From the NCBI GenBank assembly GCA_020851415.1, contig JADZCU010000032.1, forward strand, positions 1 to 38,378: a stretch of DNA of 38,378 bases, in the 5' to 3' direction. This document shows positions 33,310-38,378 of the stretch, one piece after another. The DNA is from Candidatus Peregrinibacteria bacterium (GTDB lineage: Bacteria; Patescibacteriota; Gracilibacteria; UBA1369). The notes under the pieces were generated by a model, which searched no databases, was not told where the DNA came from, and saw only the letters and a program-made list of their open reading frames with translations. Both the position numbers and the translations under genes were made by a program. How positions within the stretch are numbered: position 1 is the stretch's first letter; each line of letters begins with the position of its first letter.

Positions 33310-33702
33310 CTATCGACTCAAATCAGTATCCCACTGATACTCCTCAAAAGCCTGAGCACAAAGTGCCTTAAAAACATCAAACTGCAATTTCAGTTGAACA
33401 AAAACAACCAAAGTTTCAGCCTTCTCAATCCAGGCGTTGTCATTTGCCAGGCCAGATGCCTCAGCCATATCATTCATACCCACATGAGTGATTCGCTCCT
33501 TCAGTTGATTAAATGTTAACTGAACAACGCGTTCAAAAAAGTCTGGATCCTCCATATCGGCAACACTTGCACGTTTCAAATTCGTAAGAAAAGACATGCG
33601 AAGAAACTTTGCATATCTATCGAGATCCGCACTTGTCTTTGGTTGTACCCTACTAAGCGGCGCAGGTACAACAGCTGGAAATTCTGGCTGACTTGATGAC
33701 AT
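33310..33702 (-). CDS. hypothetical helical protein
   Basis: A 130-residue protein, not recognised. Residues 1-25 are Pro/Ser-rich and probably flexible. The rest looks helical (ADLDRYAKFLRMSFLTNLKR, FFERVVQLTFNQLKERIT, ETLVVFVQLKLQFDVFKALCAQAFEEY). There is no membrane segment. It has a good promoter at 33779-33806 and a leader of roughly 70 bases, and appears to be a single-gene transcript. Confidence 0.65.
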   Translation of the reverse strand: MSSSQPEFPAVVPAPLSRVQPKTSADLDRYAKFLRMSFLTNLKRASVADMEDPDFFERVVQLTFNQLKERITHVGMNDMAEASGLANDNAWIEKAETLVVFVQLKLQFDVFKALCAQAFEEYQWDTDLSR

Positions 33703-33778
33703 AAGAATAATTATTTCTAACTCATTCTAACGCACGCAGCAGAAGGAAATTACAGAAAACGTCTAGACGAGGCACACA

Positions 33779-33806
33779 ATAGTACATTAAACATACTATT
33801 TGTCAA
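33779..33806 (-). promoter_or_regulatory. promoter of 33310-33702
   Basis: On the minus strand, a consensus TTGACA (33801-33806), 16 bases, TACTAT (33779-33784). It lies downstream of the stop of the next minus-strand gene, so the two are probably separate transcripts. Confidence 0.6.
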
Positions 33807-33858
33807 TTAAACAAGCAAGTCAAACACTGAAATTCAATAGTGGGCAGAACAACAAAGC

Positions 33859-34185
33859 TTACTTTTTCCTCGCCAGTTCTCGTATTGGATCAACAAAAGA
33901 AGCAAGTGGAGTAACAACAGTTCCTTCAATCCGAATCATCTGTCTTTGTTCAAGAGCCTTAAGACCATTAATAATAACAGCCGCAGGAACAGGTAGTCTA
34001 AATTGGCTTACATCAACAGCTGACCAACTATTGTTAACTGCACATGCCCTTACAATGGCAGTTGCCGCATACTCTTCCTCGGTGGTTCCATAAAGGCCAG
34101 GCAAATTGGTGCTTGTATCAATATCCCGTGGTGAAACATTTACACCTTCCATTTCAACATCATCCGATAAACCTTCGAGTCCCAT
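33859..34185 (-). CDS. hypothetical protein
   Basis: A 108-residue protein, not recognised. The first 40 residues are acidic and probably flexible. Residues 40-108 (EEEYAATAIVRACAVNNSW, PVPAAVIINGLKALEQRQMIRIEGTVVTPLASFVDPIREL) could be a small winged-helix-like fold (helix, helix, then a hairpin RQMIRIEGTVV), but this is only an impression. Its promoter carries a near-palindromic site, so it may be autoregulated. Confidence 0.6.
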   Translation of the reverse strand: MGLEGLSDDVEMEGVNVSPRDIDTSTNLPGLYGTTEEEYAATAIVRACAVNNSWSAVDVSQFRLPVPAAVIINGLKALEQRQMIRIEGTVVTPLASFVDPIRELARKK

Positions 34186-34212
34186 ACAATTATGATTATG
34201 GAATAAGAGTGC

Positions 34213-34241
34213 TTAATAAATCATTTTTAATGATTTGTCAA
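34213..34241 (-). promoter_or_regulatory. promoter of 33859-34185 with an operator-like inverted repeat
   Basis: On the minus strand, TTGACA (34236-34241), 17 bases, TATTAA (34213-34218). The whole spacer is the inverted repeat AATCATT-3-AATGATT (34219-34235). A protein bound there would block RNA polymerase. Confidence 0.6.
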
Positions 34242-34326
34242 AAATCCGCCGCAATATGTCATTGAGCAGTCATTCATTGTAGGCAGGCTAGATTGGAACC
34301 ATCAACAGCGTAAACCACCACAATTT

Positions 34327-34701
34327 TTAGTCTTCCTTTTTCCTCAATATTTTCTCCATCGCCCTCCCCTTAGCTAATTCATCAACTAATTTATCAAGAT
34401 AACGAATGTTCTTCATAAGTTTATCTTTAATATCTTCTATCCGATATCCACAAATAACACCCTTAATTAGTGAAACGTTTGGATTTATTTGAGGAGCCTC
34501 GTCAAAGAATGTTTCAAAAGTATTTTTCTTATCTAGTTGCTTCTGCAAACCTTTCTTATCATATCCAGTTAACCAAAATATGATTTCATCAACTTCAGAT
34601 TTTGTGCGCCCTTTCTTTTCCGCTTTCTGAATATACATGGGGTAAACACTAGCAAAAGTCATAGTATAAATTCTATGCGTCCTATCGATAGTATTTTTCA
34701 T
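34327..34701 (-). CDS. DUF2200-family protein
   Basis: A 124-residue protein that matches the DUF2200 family throughout: [61 protein letters not shown], and [22 protein letters not shown] at the end. The biochemical role of this family is unknown to me; proteins of this kind are small, cytoplasmic and widely spread. The ATG at 34699-34701 is chosen because the longer frame runs back through tRNA-Tyr. The tRNA ends 32 bases upstream on the same strand, so the tRNA promoter probably drives both, and RNase processing would release the mRNA. Confidence 0.9.
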   Translation of the reverse strand: MKNTIDRTHRIYTMTFASVYPMYIQKAEKKGRTKSEVDEIIFWLTGYDKKGLQKQLDKKNTFETFFDEAPQINPNVSLIKGVICGYRIEDIKDKLMKNIRYLDKLVDELAKGRAMEKILRKKED

Positions 34702-34733
34702 ACTTGATGACTTAATACAGTATTTCCCAGAAA

Positions 34734-34819
34734 TGGTGGGCAGACTAGGATTCGAACCTAGGAAGGCGTAAGCCAGGAGATTTACAGTCTCCCCTCGTTG
34801 GCCACTTGAGTATCTGCCC
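34734..34819 (-). tRNA. tRNA-Tyr (GTA anticodon)
   Basis: The acceptor stem GGGCAGA/TCTGCCC, anticodon GTA at 34783-34785, a long variable arm as expected for tRNA-Tyr, a T arm with GGTTCGAATCC, discriminator A and an encoded CCA at 34734-34736 are all visible. Total length is 86 bases. Confidence 0.95.
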
Positions 34820-34857
34820 ATGTATAAATTTTCAATCACTGCAAAAGCAGCAGAGAG

Positions 34858-34885
34858 ATTATATCGAAAACAAGCCTGAAGGCAA
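34858..34885 (-). promoter_or_regulatory. promoter of tRNA-Tyr
   Basis: On the minus strand, TTGCCT (34880-34885), 16 bases, TATAAT (34858-34863). It leaves a pre-tRNA leader of about 32 bases with a small CTGC-AAAA-GCAG hairpin at 34838-34849. Confidence 0.65.
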
Positions 34886-34944
34886 ATGAACTTTAAACCA
34901 ACCTGCGGCAAACGAGCAGAGAGGCAGCATTCCATACGATCACA

Positions 34945-34973
34945 TTGAAAAAAAGACCAAAACATGATTAAAT
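34945..34973 (+). promoter_or_regulatory. promoter that fixes the start of 35000-35461
   Basis: TTGAAA (34945-34950), 17 bases, TTAAAT (34968-34973) with TGA before the -10. An in-frame ATG at 34964 lies inside this promoter, so the ATG at 35000 is the likely start. Confidence 0.55.
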
Positions 34974-34999
34974 CACCCTCCAATAACTACAAAGCCACT

Positions 35000-35461
35000 A
35001 TGTCAGAAGCTCCCAGACCAAATTTTGCACAAGAGAATCCAAAAATAAATGCCATAAACGACAAGCTCGTCACACAGGCTGAAAAACTCATAGAAGGCAT
35101 GGCCGTAAGTGGAAACGGAAACGTAGAGCAGTACTTTGAACATCTAAGTCGCACACTTATAGAATTGGAGATCGGAAGCCGCGAAACCTGCGACCAATTC
35201 ATCTCAATAAAAAAAATGAACCACACTGATGCGCTCGACTTCCTTAACAATCTCTTCACCGAAAACACAGAAGCTTGGTTGCATCTTAAAGGATTCATCG
35301 AAACACTCTGGACAACTTCAGAATCAGAACACGAGCAAGAAACAACACAAAAACAACCCGGCACCATCATCGAAAAAGCCACAACATGGGCGGGAGAAGA
35401 AGCCATGCGCGTAGTCGAATTTCAGTACGGACTCGACCCAAGAAAACGCGGCCAAGCCTAA
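35000..35461 (+). CDS. hypothetical helical protein
   Basis: A 153-residue protein starting MSEAPRPNFAQENPKINAIN; not recognised. It looks entirely helical, with acidic helices (KLVTQAEKLIEGMAV, VEQYFEHLSRTLIELEIGS, DALDFLNNLFTENTEAWLHLKGFIETLW). A Glu/Gln-rich stretch (SESEHEQETTQKQ) precedes an amphipathic end. There is no membrane segment. The longer frame from 34964 is rejected because that ATG overlaps the promoter -10. It has native AT-type codons and is followed on the other strand by the GC-rich gene. Confidence 0.65.
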   Translation: MSEAPRPNFAQENPKINAINDKLVTQAEKLIEGMAVSGNGNVEQYFEHLSRTLIELEIGSRETCDQFISIKKMNHTDALDFLNNLFTENTEAWLHLKGFIETLWTTSESEHEQETTQKQPGTIIEKATTWAGEEAMRVVEFQYGLDPRKRGQA

Positions 35462-35497
35462 AAAACTCATATCCTTTCTAAAACCACTCAGTGGGAC

Positions 35498-35522
35498 GAA
35501 CGAGCTCTGTTCGCGCTCGTTC
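35498..35522 (-). terminator. hairpin at the end of the GC-rich 35521-36198 gene
   Basis: GAACGAGC (35498-35505) pairs perfectly with GCTCGTTC (35515-35522), overlapping the stop codon. A few bases further on the minus strand, a small CCAC-TGA-GTGG stem is followed by TTTT (near 35483-35495). Together they may terminate the transcript. Confidence 0.45.
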
Positions 35523-36198
35523 ACCATGTCTGAAGGGTTTCAGCCGCCAGTCGGAATGACTGAGGCGATAACACCTTTTCCCGCTTAACGTAGCGGGCAA
35601 CGAAGTATTTGAAGATCATCCTCACGAAGGCCACCACGATCACGGTGCGTCCGATGTTCGGGAGGTAACCCAAGGGTTTAGGTACGTTTTTCTTGGACAC
35701 CGTGCGGTGGGCACAAACCCACAAGCACCCGGCGGCGGGCAGGAGAGAAACGAAGAAAACTCCCGAAACCTCCATAACGTGCCGCAAGGCCGAGAACCAC
35801 AGGTCGTAGGCCAACTTGTCTGTGCCGCCAAAGCGGGCAACACTCAGCAAGAACGCCGTGCGCTCGTTCAGGTCGAACGACTCGGAAATGACACCCTTAG
35901 TGAGCTGCAGGATGTACCACCTCAAGGCCACCTCGAACTCGACAAAGGGCTCGATGCGCATCGTAAACTGTCCGTAGGACCGCTGGTTGAGGCAGCAGAC
36001 CATCCTGCCCTCGAACCACAGGCTAAAAGAATCAGGACCTTCCTCCTGAATCAAACACTCAGGATTCGTGAGAATCTCAGCCAGGCTAGCCCCGGTCGCG
36101 AGAACTTCGTTGTTGTACGAATTCCGAACTTCGACCTCCAGGTCTTCAAGACCCAGTCGATGGATGTTCACCGATGCATACGACTTCGTGTACAGCAT
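35521..36198 (-). CDS. GC-rich foreign-looking protein with two hydrophobic C-terminal segments
   Basis: A 225-residue protein, not recognised. Residues 1-125 look soluble and mixed alpha/beta (LEDLEVEVRNSYNNEVLATG, GPDSFSLWFEGRMVCCLNQRSYG, FEVALRWYILQLTKG). Residues about 145-166 (VSGVFFVSLLPAAGCLWVCAH) and 187-205 (IGRTVIVVAFVRMIFKYFVA) are probable membrane segments. The codons strongly prefer G or C at the third position, unlike neighbours. It is the only gene of the window with a textbook Shine-Dalgarno site (AAGGAGG at 36204-36210, five bases before the ATG). The promoter is AT-rich and near-consensus, and the leader of about 120 bases is highly structured. Transfer from a high-GC donor is likely. 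Confidence 0.7.
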   Translation of the reverse strand: MLYTKSYASVNIHRLGLEDLEVEVRNSYNNEVLATGASLAEILTNPECLIQEEGPDSFSLWFEGRMVCCLNQRSYGQFTMRIEPFVEFEVALRWYILQLTKGVISESFDLNERTAFLLSVARFGGTDKLAYDLWFSALRHVMEVSGVFFVSLLPAAGCLWVCAHRTVSKKNVPKPLGYLPNIGRTVIVVAFVRMIFKYFVARYVKREKVLSPQSFRLAAETLQTW

Positions 36199-36233
36199 AC
36201 AATCCTCCTTGTTCTAGCAAGAGTTGACGGTAA

Positions 36234-36295
36234 GTTGTGAGGTGCCGTTTTGCAGCCTCACAACGTTCAAAAGAACGAATGTGAGGCCACAAAAC
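36234..36295 (-). promoter_or_regulatory. 5' leader RNA able to form two competing hairpins
   Basis: On the minus strand, one hairpin pairs 36280-36287 (GCCTCACA) with 36255-36262 (TGTGAGGC), extended by an inner CGTTC/GAACG stem around a four-base loop and an outer GTTTTG/CAAAAC stem. A second hairpin pairs 36256-36264 (GTTGTGAGG) with 36234-36242 (CCTCACAAC). Both use the same middle segment, so they exclude each other. This is the layout of an attenuator or riboswitch-like switch. The second hairpin ends 24 bases before the Shine-Dalgarno site. Confidence 0.6.
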
Positions 36296-36325
36296 TGCAA
36301 TCAAATTCTTAAAGAACAGACTTCT

Positions 36326-36354
36326 ATTTAAACATAAAAATACAATATTGTCAA
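36326..36354 (-). promoter_or_regulatory. promoter of the GC-rich 35521-36198 gene
   Basis: On the minus strand, TTGACA (36349-36354), 17 bases, TTAAAT (36326-36331) with TG one base before the -10. It lies 41 bases after the 3' end of tRNA-Thr. Confidence 0.65.
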
Positions 36355-36395
36355 TATAGCTCAGCGAACACAAAATCCGCCCTTGCAAATTTCCA

Positions 36396-36471
36396 TGGAG
36401 CCGCTTGTCGGACTTGAACCGACGACCCACAGTTTACAAAACTGTTGCTCTACCAGCTGAGCTAAAGCGGC
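36396..36471 (-). tRNA. tRNA-Thr (TGT anticodon)
   Basis: The acceptor stem GCCGCTT/AAGCGGC, the D arm with AGCTCAGCTGGTAGAGC, anticodon TGT at 36436-36438 in loop TTTGTAA, the T arm with GGTTCAAGTCC, discriminator T and an encoded CCA (36396-36398) are all visible. Length is 76 bases. Confidence 0.95.
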
Positions 36472-36519
36472 ACAAATTTTCCATATCACTTTGAAACACG
36501 TTTCAAAAACGCAAAAGTG

Positions 36520-36548
36520 ATGATATTCAAACTGCACGCAACTGTCAA
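36520..36548 (-). promoter_or_regulatory. promoter of tRNA-Thr
   Basis: On the minus strand, TTGACA (36543-36548), 17 bases, TATCAT (36520-36525). The pre-tRNA leader of about 45 bases contains the palindrome TTGAAAC-AC-GTTTCAA (36491-36506) inside an ATCACTTT/AAAGTGAT stem. Confidence 0.65.
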
Positions 36549-36685
36549 ACCCCTTTGCTAAAAATCCACCCTCCGCGCCCTCCGGGCGTATTTGAAGGCA
36601 TAGCTAAAAAAGCCTCATCGGAACCTCTATACTGTATACTGGCGACAGCCCTATCTACTTTATACCCCATGCCGGCGCAGCCCCC

Positions 36686-37636
36686 ATGATCGACCCATAC
36701 CTCCACATCATCAAGAACTTCCCTGAGACGGTTCAAAACCAGCCTCTAGCCCCTTTCACGACTATGGGTATCGGCGGCCCCGCAGACCTCTATTTCAAGC
36801 TCACAGATACAGCACAGCTCCCCTATCTCGCCGAAGCCGCACAAGAGCACAAAATCCCAACAGTTATCCTAGCCGGAGGCAGTAACATGGTTTTCGCCGA
36901 TGAAGGCTTTAGAGGTTTGGTCATTCACGTGGCATCCCGCCACATCGCGATGGACAATGAAGACATAATCGTTGCTGACGCCGGGACACTACTATCCCAA
37001 GTCATCCAATTCGCTCTCAAAAACTCCCTAACCGGAATAGAAAAAATGACGGCCCTCCCCGGAACCATCGGCGGCGCAGTCCGCGGCAACGCCGGCGCGT
37101 TCGGCATAGAAACAAAAGATATCTTCTCACATGCCCTTCTCTACAGCCCCACCCGCGGCCTGCGCGAAGAACAAAAACCCTACTTCAATTTCGATTATCG
37201 TCATTCAACAATAAAAACCTCCGACGATATCATCTTAAAAGTCTGGCTAAAGCTCAAACGCGCCACCCCGGAAATCGCCAAAAAAGCTCTCCAGGAATCT
37301 CTGGATATCGTAAAAAACCGCATCAGCAAACAACCAAAGGGCAAATGCTCCGGCTCGTTCTTCAAAAACCCCATCCCTCCCGACTATTCAAACCCTCAAA
37401 AACCTGAAGCAAAAGCCGCATACCTGCTAGAGCAATCAGGCTGCAAAGACCTCCAGGTCGGCGACGCCAAAGTCTCTCCGCTTCACGCCAACTGGATCAT
37501 GAACCTCGGCCACGCCACCCAAAAAGACGTCCTTACCCTCGCCGACCAAATGAAGGCTCTGGTAAAGCAAAAGTTCGATATTACTTTGGAAAAAGAAGTC
37601 CAATTCATAAGTACAACTGGTCCATTAAAGCCCTAA
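36686..37636 (+). CDS. murB: UDP-N-acetylenolpyruvoylglucosamine reductase
   Basis: A 316-residue FAD enzyme that reduces UDP-GlcNAc-enolpyruvate to UDP-MurNAc with NADPH, the second committed step of peptidoglycan synthesis in the cytoplasm. The FAD-binding half shows TTMGIGGPADLYF, ILAGGSNMVF and ALPGTIGGAVRGNAGAFG. The substrate half shows YRHSTIK and GKCSGSFFKNP, whose Ser is the usual catalytic acid. KVSPLHANWIMN and the final ITLEKEVQFI with the conserved Glu follow. Length is normal for the shorter MurB type. It is a single gene with no obvious consensus promoter. Its C-rich codon endings contrast with the pilin gene that follows. Confidence 0.96.
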   Translation: MIDPYLHIIKNFPETVQNQPLAPFTTMGIGGPADLYFKLTDTAQLPYLAEAAQEHKIPTVILAGGSNMVFADEGFRGLVIHVASRHIAMDNEDIIVADAGTLLSQVIQFALKNSLTGIEKMTALPGTIGGAVRGNAGAFGIETKDIFSHALLYSPTRGLREEQKPYFNFDYRHSTIKTSDDIILKVWLKLKRATPEIAKKALQESLDIVKNRISKQPKGKCSGSFFKNPIPPDYSNPQKPEAKAAYLLEQSGCKDLQVGDAKVSPLHANWIMNLGHATQKDVLTLADQMKALVKQKFDITLEKEVQFISTTGPLKP

Positions 37637-37663
37637 CACCAAGCAATTCACCCCACCACCCAC

Positions 37664-37692
37664 TTGTTTTTTAAGCAATAATCTGGTACAAT
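37664..37692 (+). promoter_or_regulatory. promoter of the pilin gene
   Basis: TTGTTT (37664-37669), 17 bases, TACAAT (37687-37692) preceded by TGG. It leaves a leader of about 38 A-rich bases. Confidence 0.65.
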
Positions 37693-37737
37693 TGATTGAA
37701 GTAAATATTAAAAACACATTTTTACCCAAAAAAACAT

Positions 37738-38151
37738 ATGTCAAAAACAACACTCTCTAAGGTGAAAAAGTTCGCTAAGCAGGCAATCATTATGCTTGGT
37801 GTTACAACTATGAGCCTTATGGTTTTCTCAGTTCTTCCGGTTTCAGCTCAGGGTCTTATTAACCCAGGCGATGTTCCATCCAAAATCTCTGACGCTACAG
37901 GCGGTCAGGGTAGTTTCCGTCAATTAGCTCTTACAGTATTAAACTTCTTCCTCGGCTTCCTCGGTCTTCTCGCAGTAGTAATGATCATCTATGGTGGTGT
38001 ACTTTATGTATCAGCTGCAGGTGACGAAGGCAAAATCGACAAAGGAAAGAAAATTATCATGTACGCAATCGTTGGTATCGTGATCATCCTCCTCTCATTC
38101 GCTATCGTAAACACAGTTCTCGGTGGCGCAGGTGCAGGTGCAGACGCGTAG
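37738..38151 (+). CDS. TrbC/VirB2-like pilin protein
   Basis: A 137-residue small membrane protein. A basic N-terminus and hydrophobic core (IIMLGVTTMSLMVFSVLPVSAQG) form a signal peptide, probably cut after VSA. The mature part has two membrane helices (LALTVLNFFLGFLGLLAVVMIIYGGVLYV and IIMYAIVGIVIILLSFAIVNTVL) joined by a short basic loop (AAGDEGKIDKGKK). This is the layout of TrbC/VirB2-type pilins or small integral subunits common in CPR genomes. The codons favour T-ending forms (GGT, CTT, GTT, GCT) far more than neighbours, as in very highly expressed genes, fitting an abundant structural subunit. A strong promoter and terminator frame it as a single unit. Confidence 0.8.
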   Translation: MSKTTLSKVKKFAKQAIIMLGVTTMSLMVFSVLPVSAQGLINPGDVPSKISDATGGQGSFRQLALTVLNFFLGFLGLLAVVMIIYGGVLYVSAAGDEGKIDKGKKIIMYAIVGIVIILLSFAIVNTVLGGAGAGADA

Positions 38152-38171
38152 TCCCAAACCAAAAGTTCAAC

Positions 38172-38202
38172 AAAAACCCCCTCGAAAACAGGGGGCTTTT
38201 TT
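38172..38202 (+). terminator. intrinsic terminator after the pilin gene
   Basis: AAAAACCCCCT (38172-38182), loop, AGGGGGCTTTTTT (38190-38202). This is a strong stem with one bulged C and a T tract. Its end overlaps the -35 of the next promoter. Confidence 0.9.
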
Positions 38203-38229
38203 GTAACCATTTCAAAAAGCCGATATAAT
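38201..38229 (+). promoter_or_regulatory. promoter of the gene at the right edge
   Basis: TTGTAA (38201-38206), 17 bases, TATAAT (38224-38229). The -35 begins within the T tract of the pilin terminator. Confidence 0.65.
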
Positions 38230-38258
38230 GGCCATATTGTTTTTCATCACACAACAAT

Positions 38259-38378
38259 ATGGCTCATAAAAAAATAAAACTCATCGCACCAATTCTCCTC
38301 TTCACGGTACTTATCAGCATCACAAATGCCCAAGACTCCATATCGATTTTTCCCGATATAGAAACAACCCACACAAAC
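38259..38378 (+). CDS. secreted protein, N-terminal part only
   Basis: The ATG at 38259 opens a frame of 40 codons to the window edge. MAHKKIKL is followed by a hydrophobic core (IAPILLFTVLISITNA) and a likely signal peptidase I site after TNA, then QDSISIFPDIETT. It is an exported protein of unknown kind. It has its own promoter at 38201-38229. Its place after the pilin gene suggests a surface or pilus function, but that is inference. Confidence 0.75.
   Translation, partial: MAHKKIKLIAPILLFTVLISITNAQDSISIFPDIETTHTN

Noticed and set aside
34702-34983. Longer N-terminus of the DUF2200 gene
   Set aside because: It would be translated through tRNA-Tyr; the family begins at about the ATG at 34701.
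35707-36240. Open frame of 177 codons on the plus strand inside the second GC-rich gene
   Set aside because: The minus-strand frame has a strong Shine-Dalgarno site, promoter and membrane segments. The plus frame runs into the leader of that gene.
35480-36400. Duplication of the tRNA-Thr 3' end as an attachment site for an integrated element
   Set aside because: No copy of the tRNA 3' end was found at the left side of the GC-rich gene, and there is no integrase.
1-38378. UGA recoded to glycine, as in some Gracilibacteria and Absconditabacteria
   Set aside because: UGA ends genes at sensible places (for example 32625 and 35521), a standard RF2 is encoded, and the genes read through normally with the usual code.

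Overview
This window looks like the chromosome of a Candidate Phyla Radiation (Patescibacteria) bacterium, possibly of the Peregrinibacteria/Gracilibacteria side. That placement is inferred from gene style and is not proven. The reasons are AT-leaning DNA, cell-wall and housekeeping genes scattered singly among very large unrecognised proteins, a TrbC/VirB2-like pilin, an RNase J with a long disordered N-terminus, and genes that mostly lack Shine-Dalgarno sites. UGA is an ordinary stop here and a GGQ/SPF-type release factor 2 is present, so this is not a UGA-to-glycine lineage.

Layout. Positions 1-18022 are almost entirely a minus-strand locus of unrecognised genes in which large proteins alternate with small helical ones; a FemA/B-like gene (2207-3253) sits inside it on the plus strand. 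Five large proteins of the locus, plus a sixth at 21879-22982, begin with MK or MI, then about 15 residues, then R-[LFV]-V-F at residues 16-22. The same proteins carry Pro/Lys/Ala-rich linkers and coiled coils, and several end in small beta-rich domains. Five complete small helical genes (8844-9203, 14657-14989, 15076-15459, 17010-17363, 115-534) and one partial one (1-113) lie next to the large ones, and several share a two-helix pattern. Extended -10 promoters divide the locus into about four transcripts. This is the best candidate for an undescribed system: a family of proteins sharing an N-terminal sorting, assembly or processing motif, with dedicated small partners.

Positions 18130-24225 hold peptide deformylase, RF2, a HicA/HicB-like pair, a polysaccharide flippase, an RxVF protein ending in a beta-barrel-like domain, a divergently transcribed lipoprotein that shares its -35 region, and a degenerate MurD-like protein. 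Positions 24437-31184 hold RNase J and a 1481-residue protein with two FHA-like domains.

Positions 31190-36400 are accessory. There are two visibly GC-rich genes with foreign codon use. One (31468-32625) lies between arms of an inverted repeat. The other (35521-36198) has a strong Shine-Dalgarno site and a leader able to form two competing hairpins. Between them are short unknown genes, a DUF2200 gene and tRNA-Tyr; tRNA-Thr lies just upstream of the second GC-rich gene. The window ends with murB, a probably highly expressed TrbC/VirB2-like pilin, and the start of a secreted protein.

Cell-envelope functions recur: FemA/B, a MurD-like protein, MurB, a flippase, a lipoprotein, a pilin and a barrel-like protein. 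This makes a cell-surface role for the RxVF family plausible, but that is inference. No gap without a gene exceeds 300 bases.
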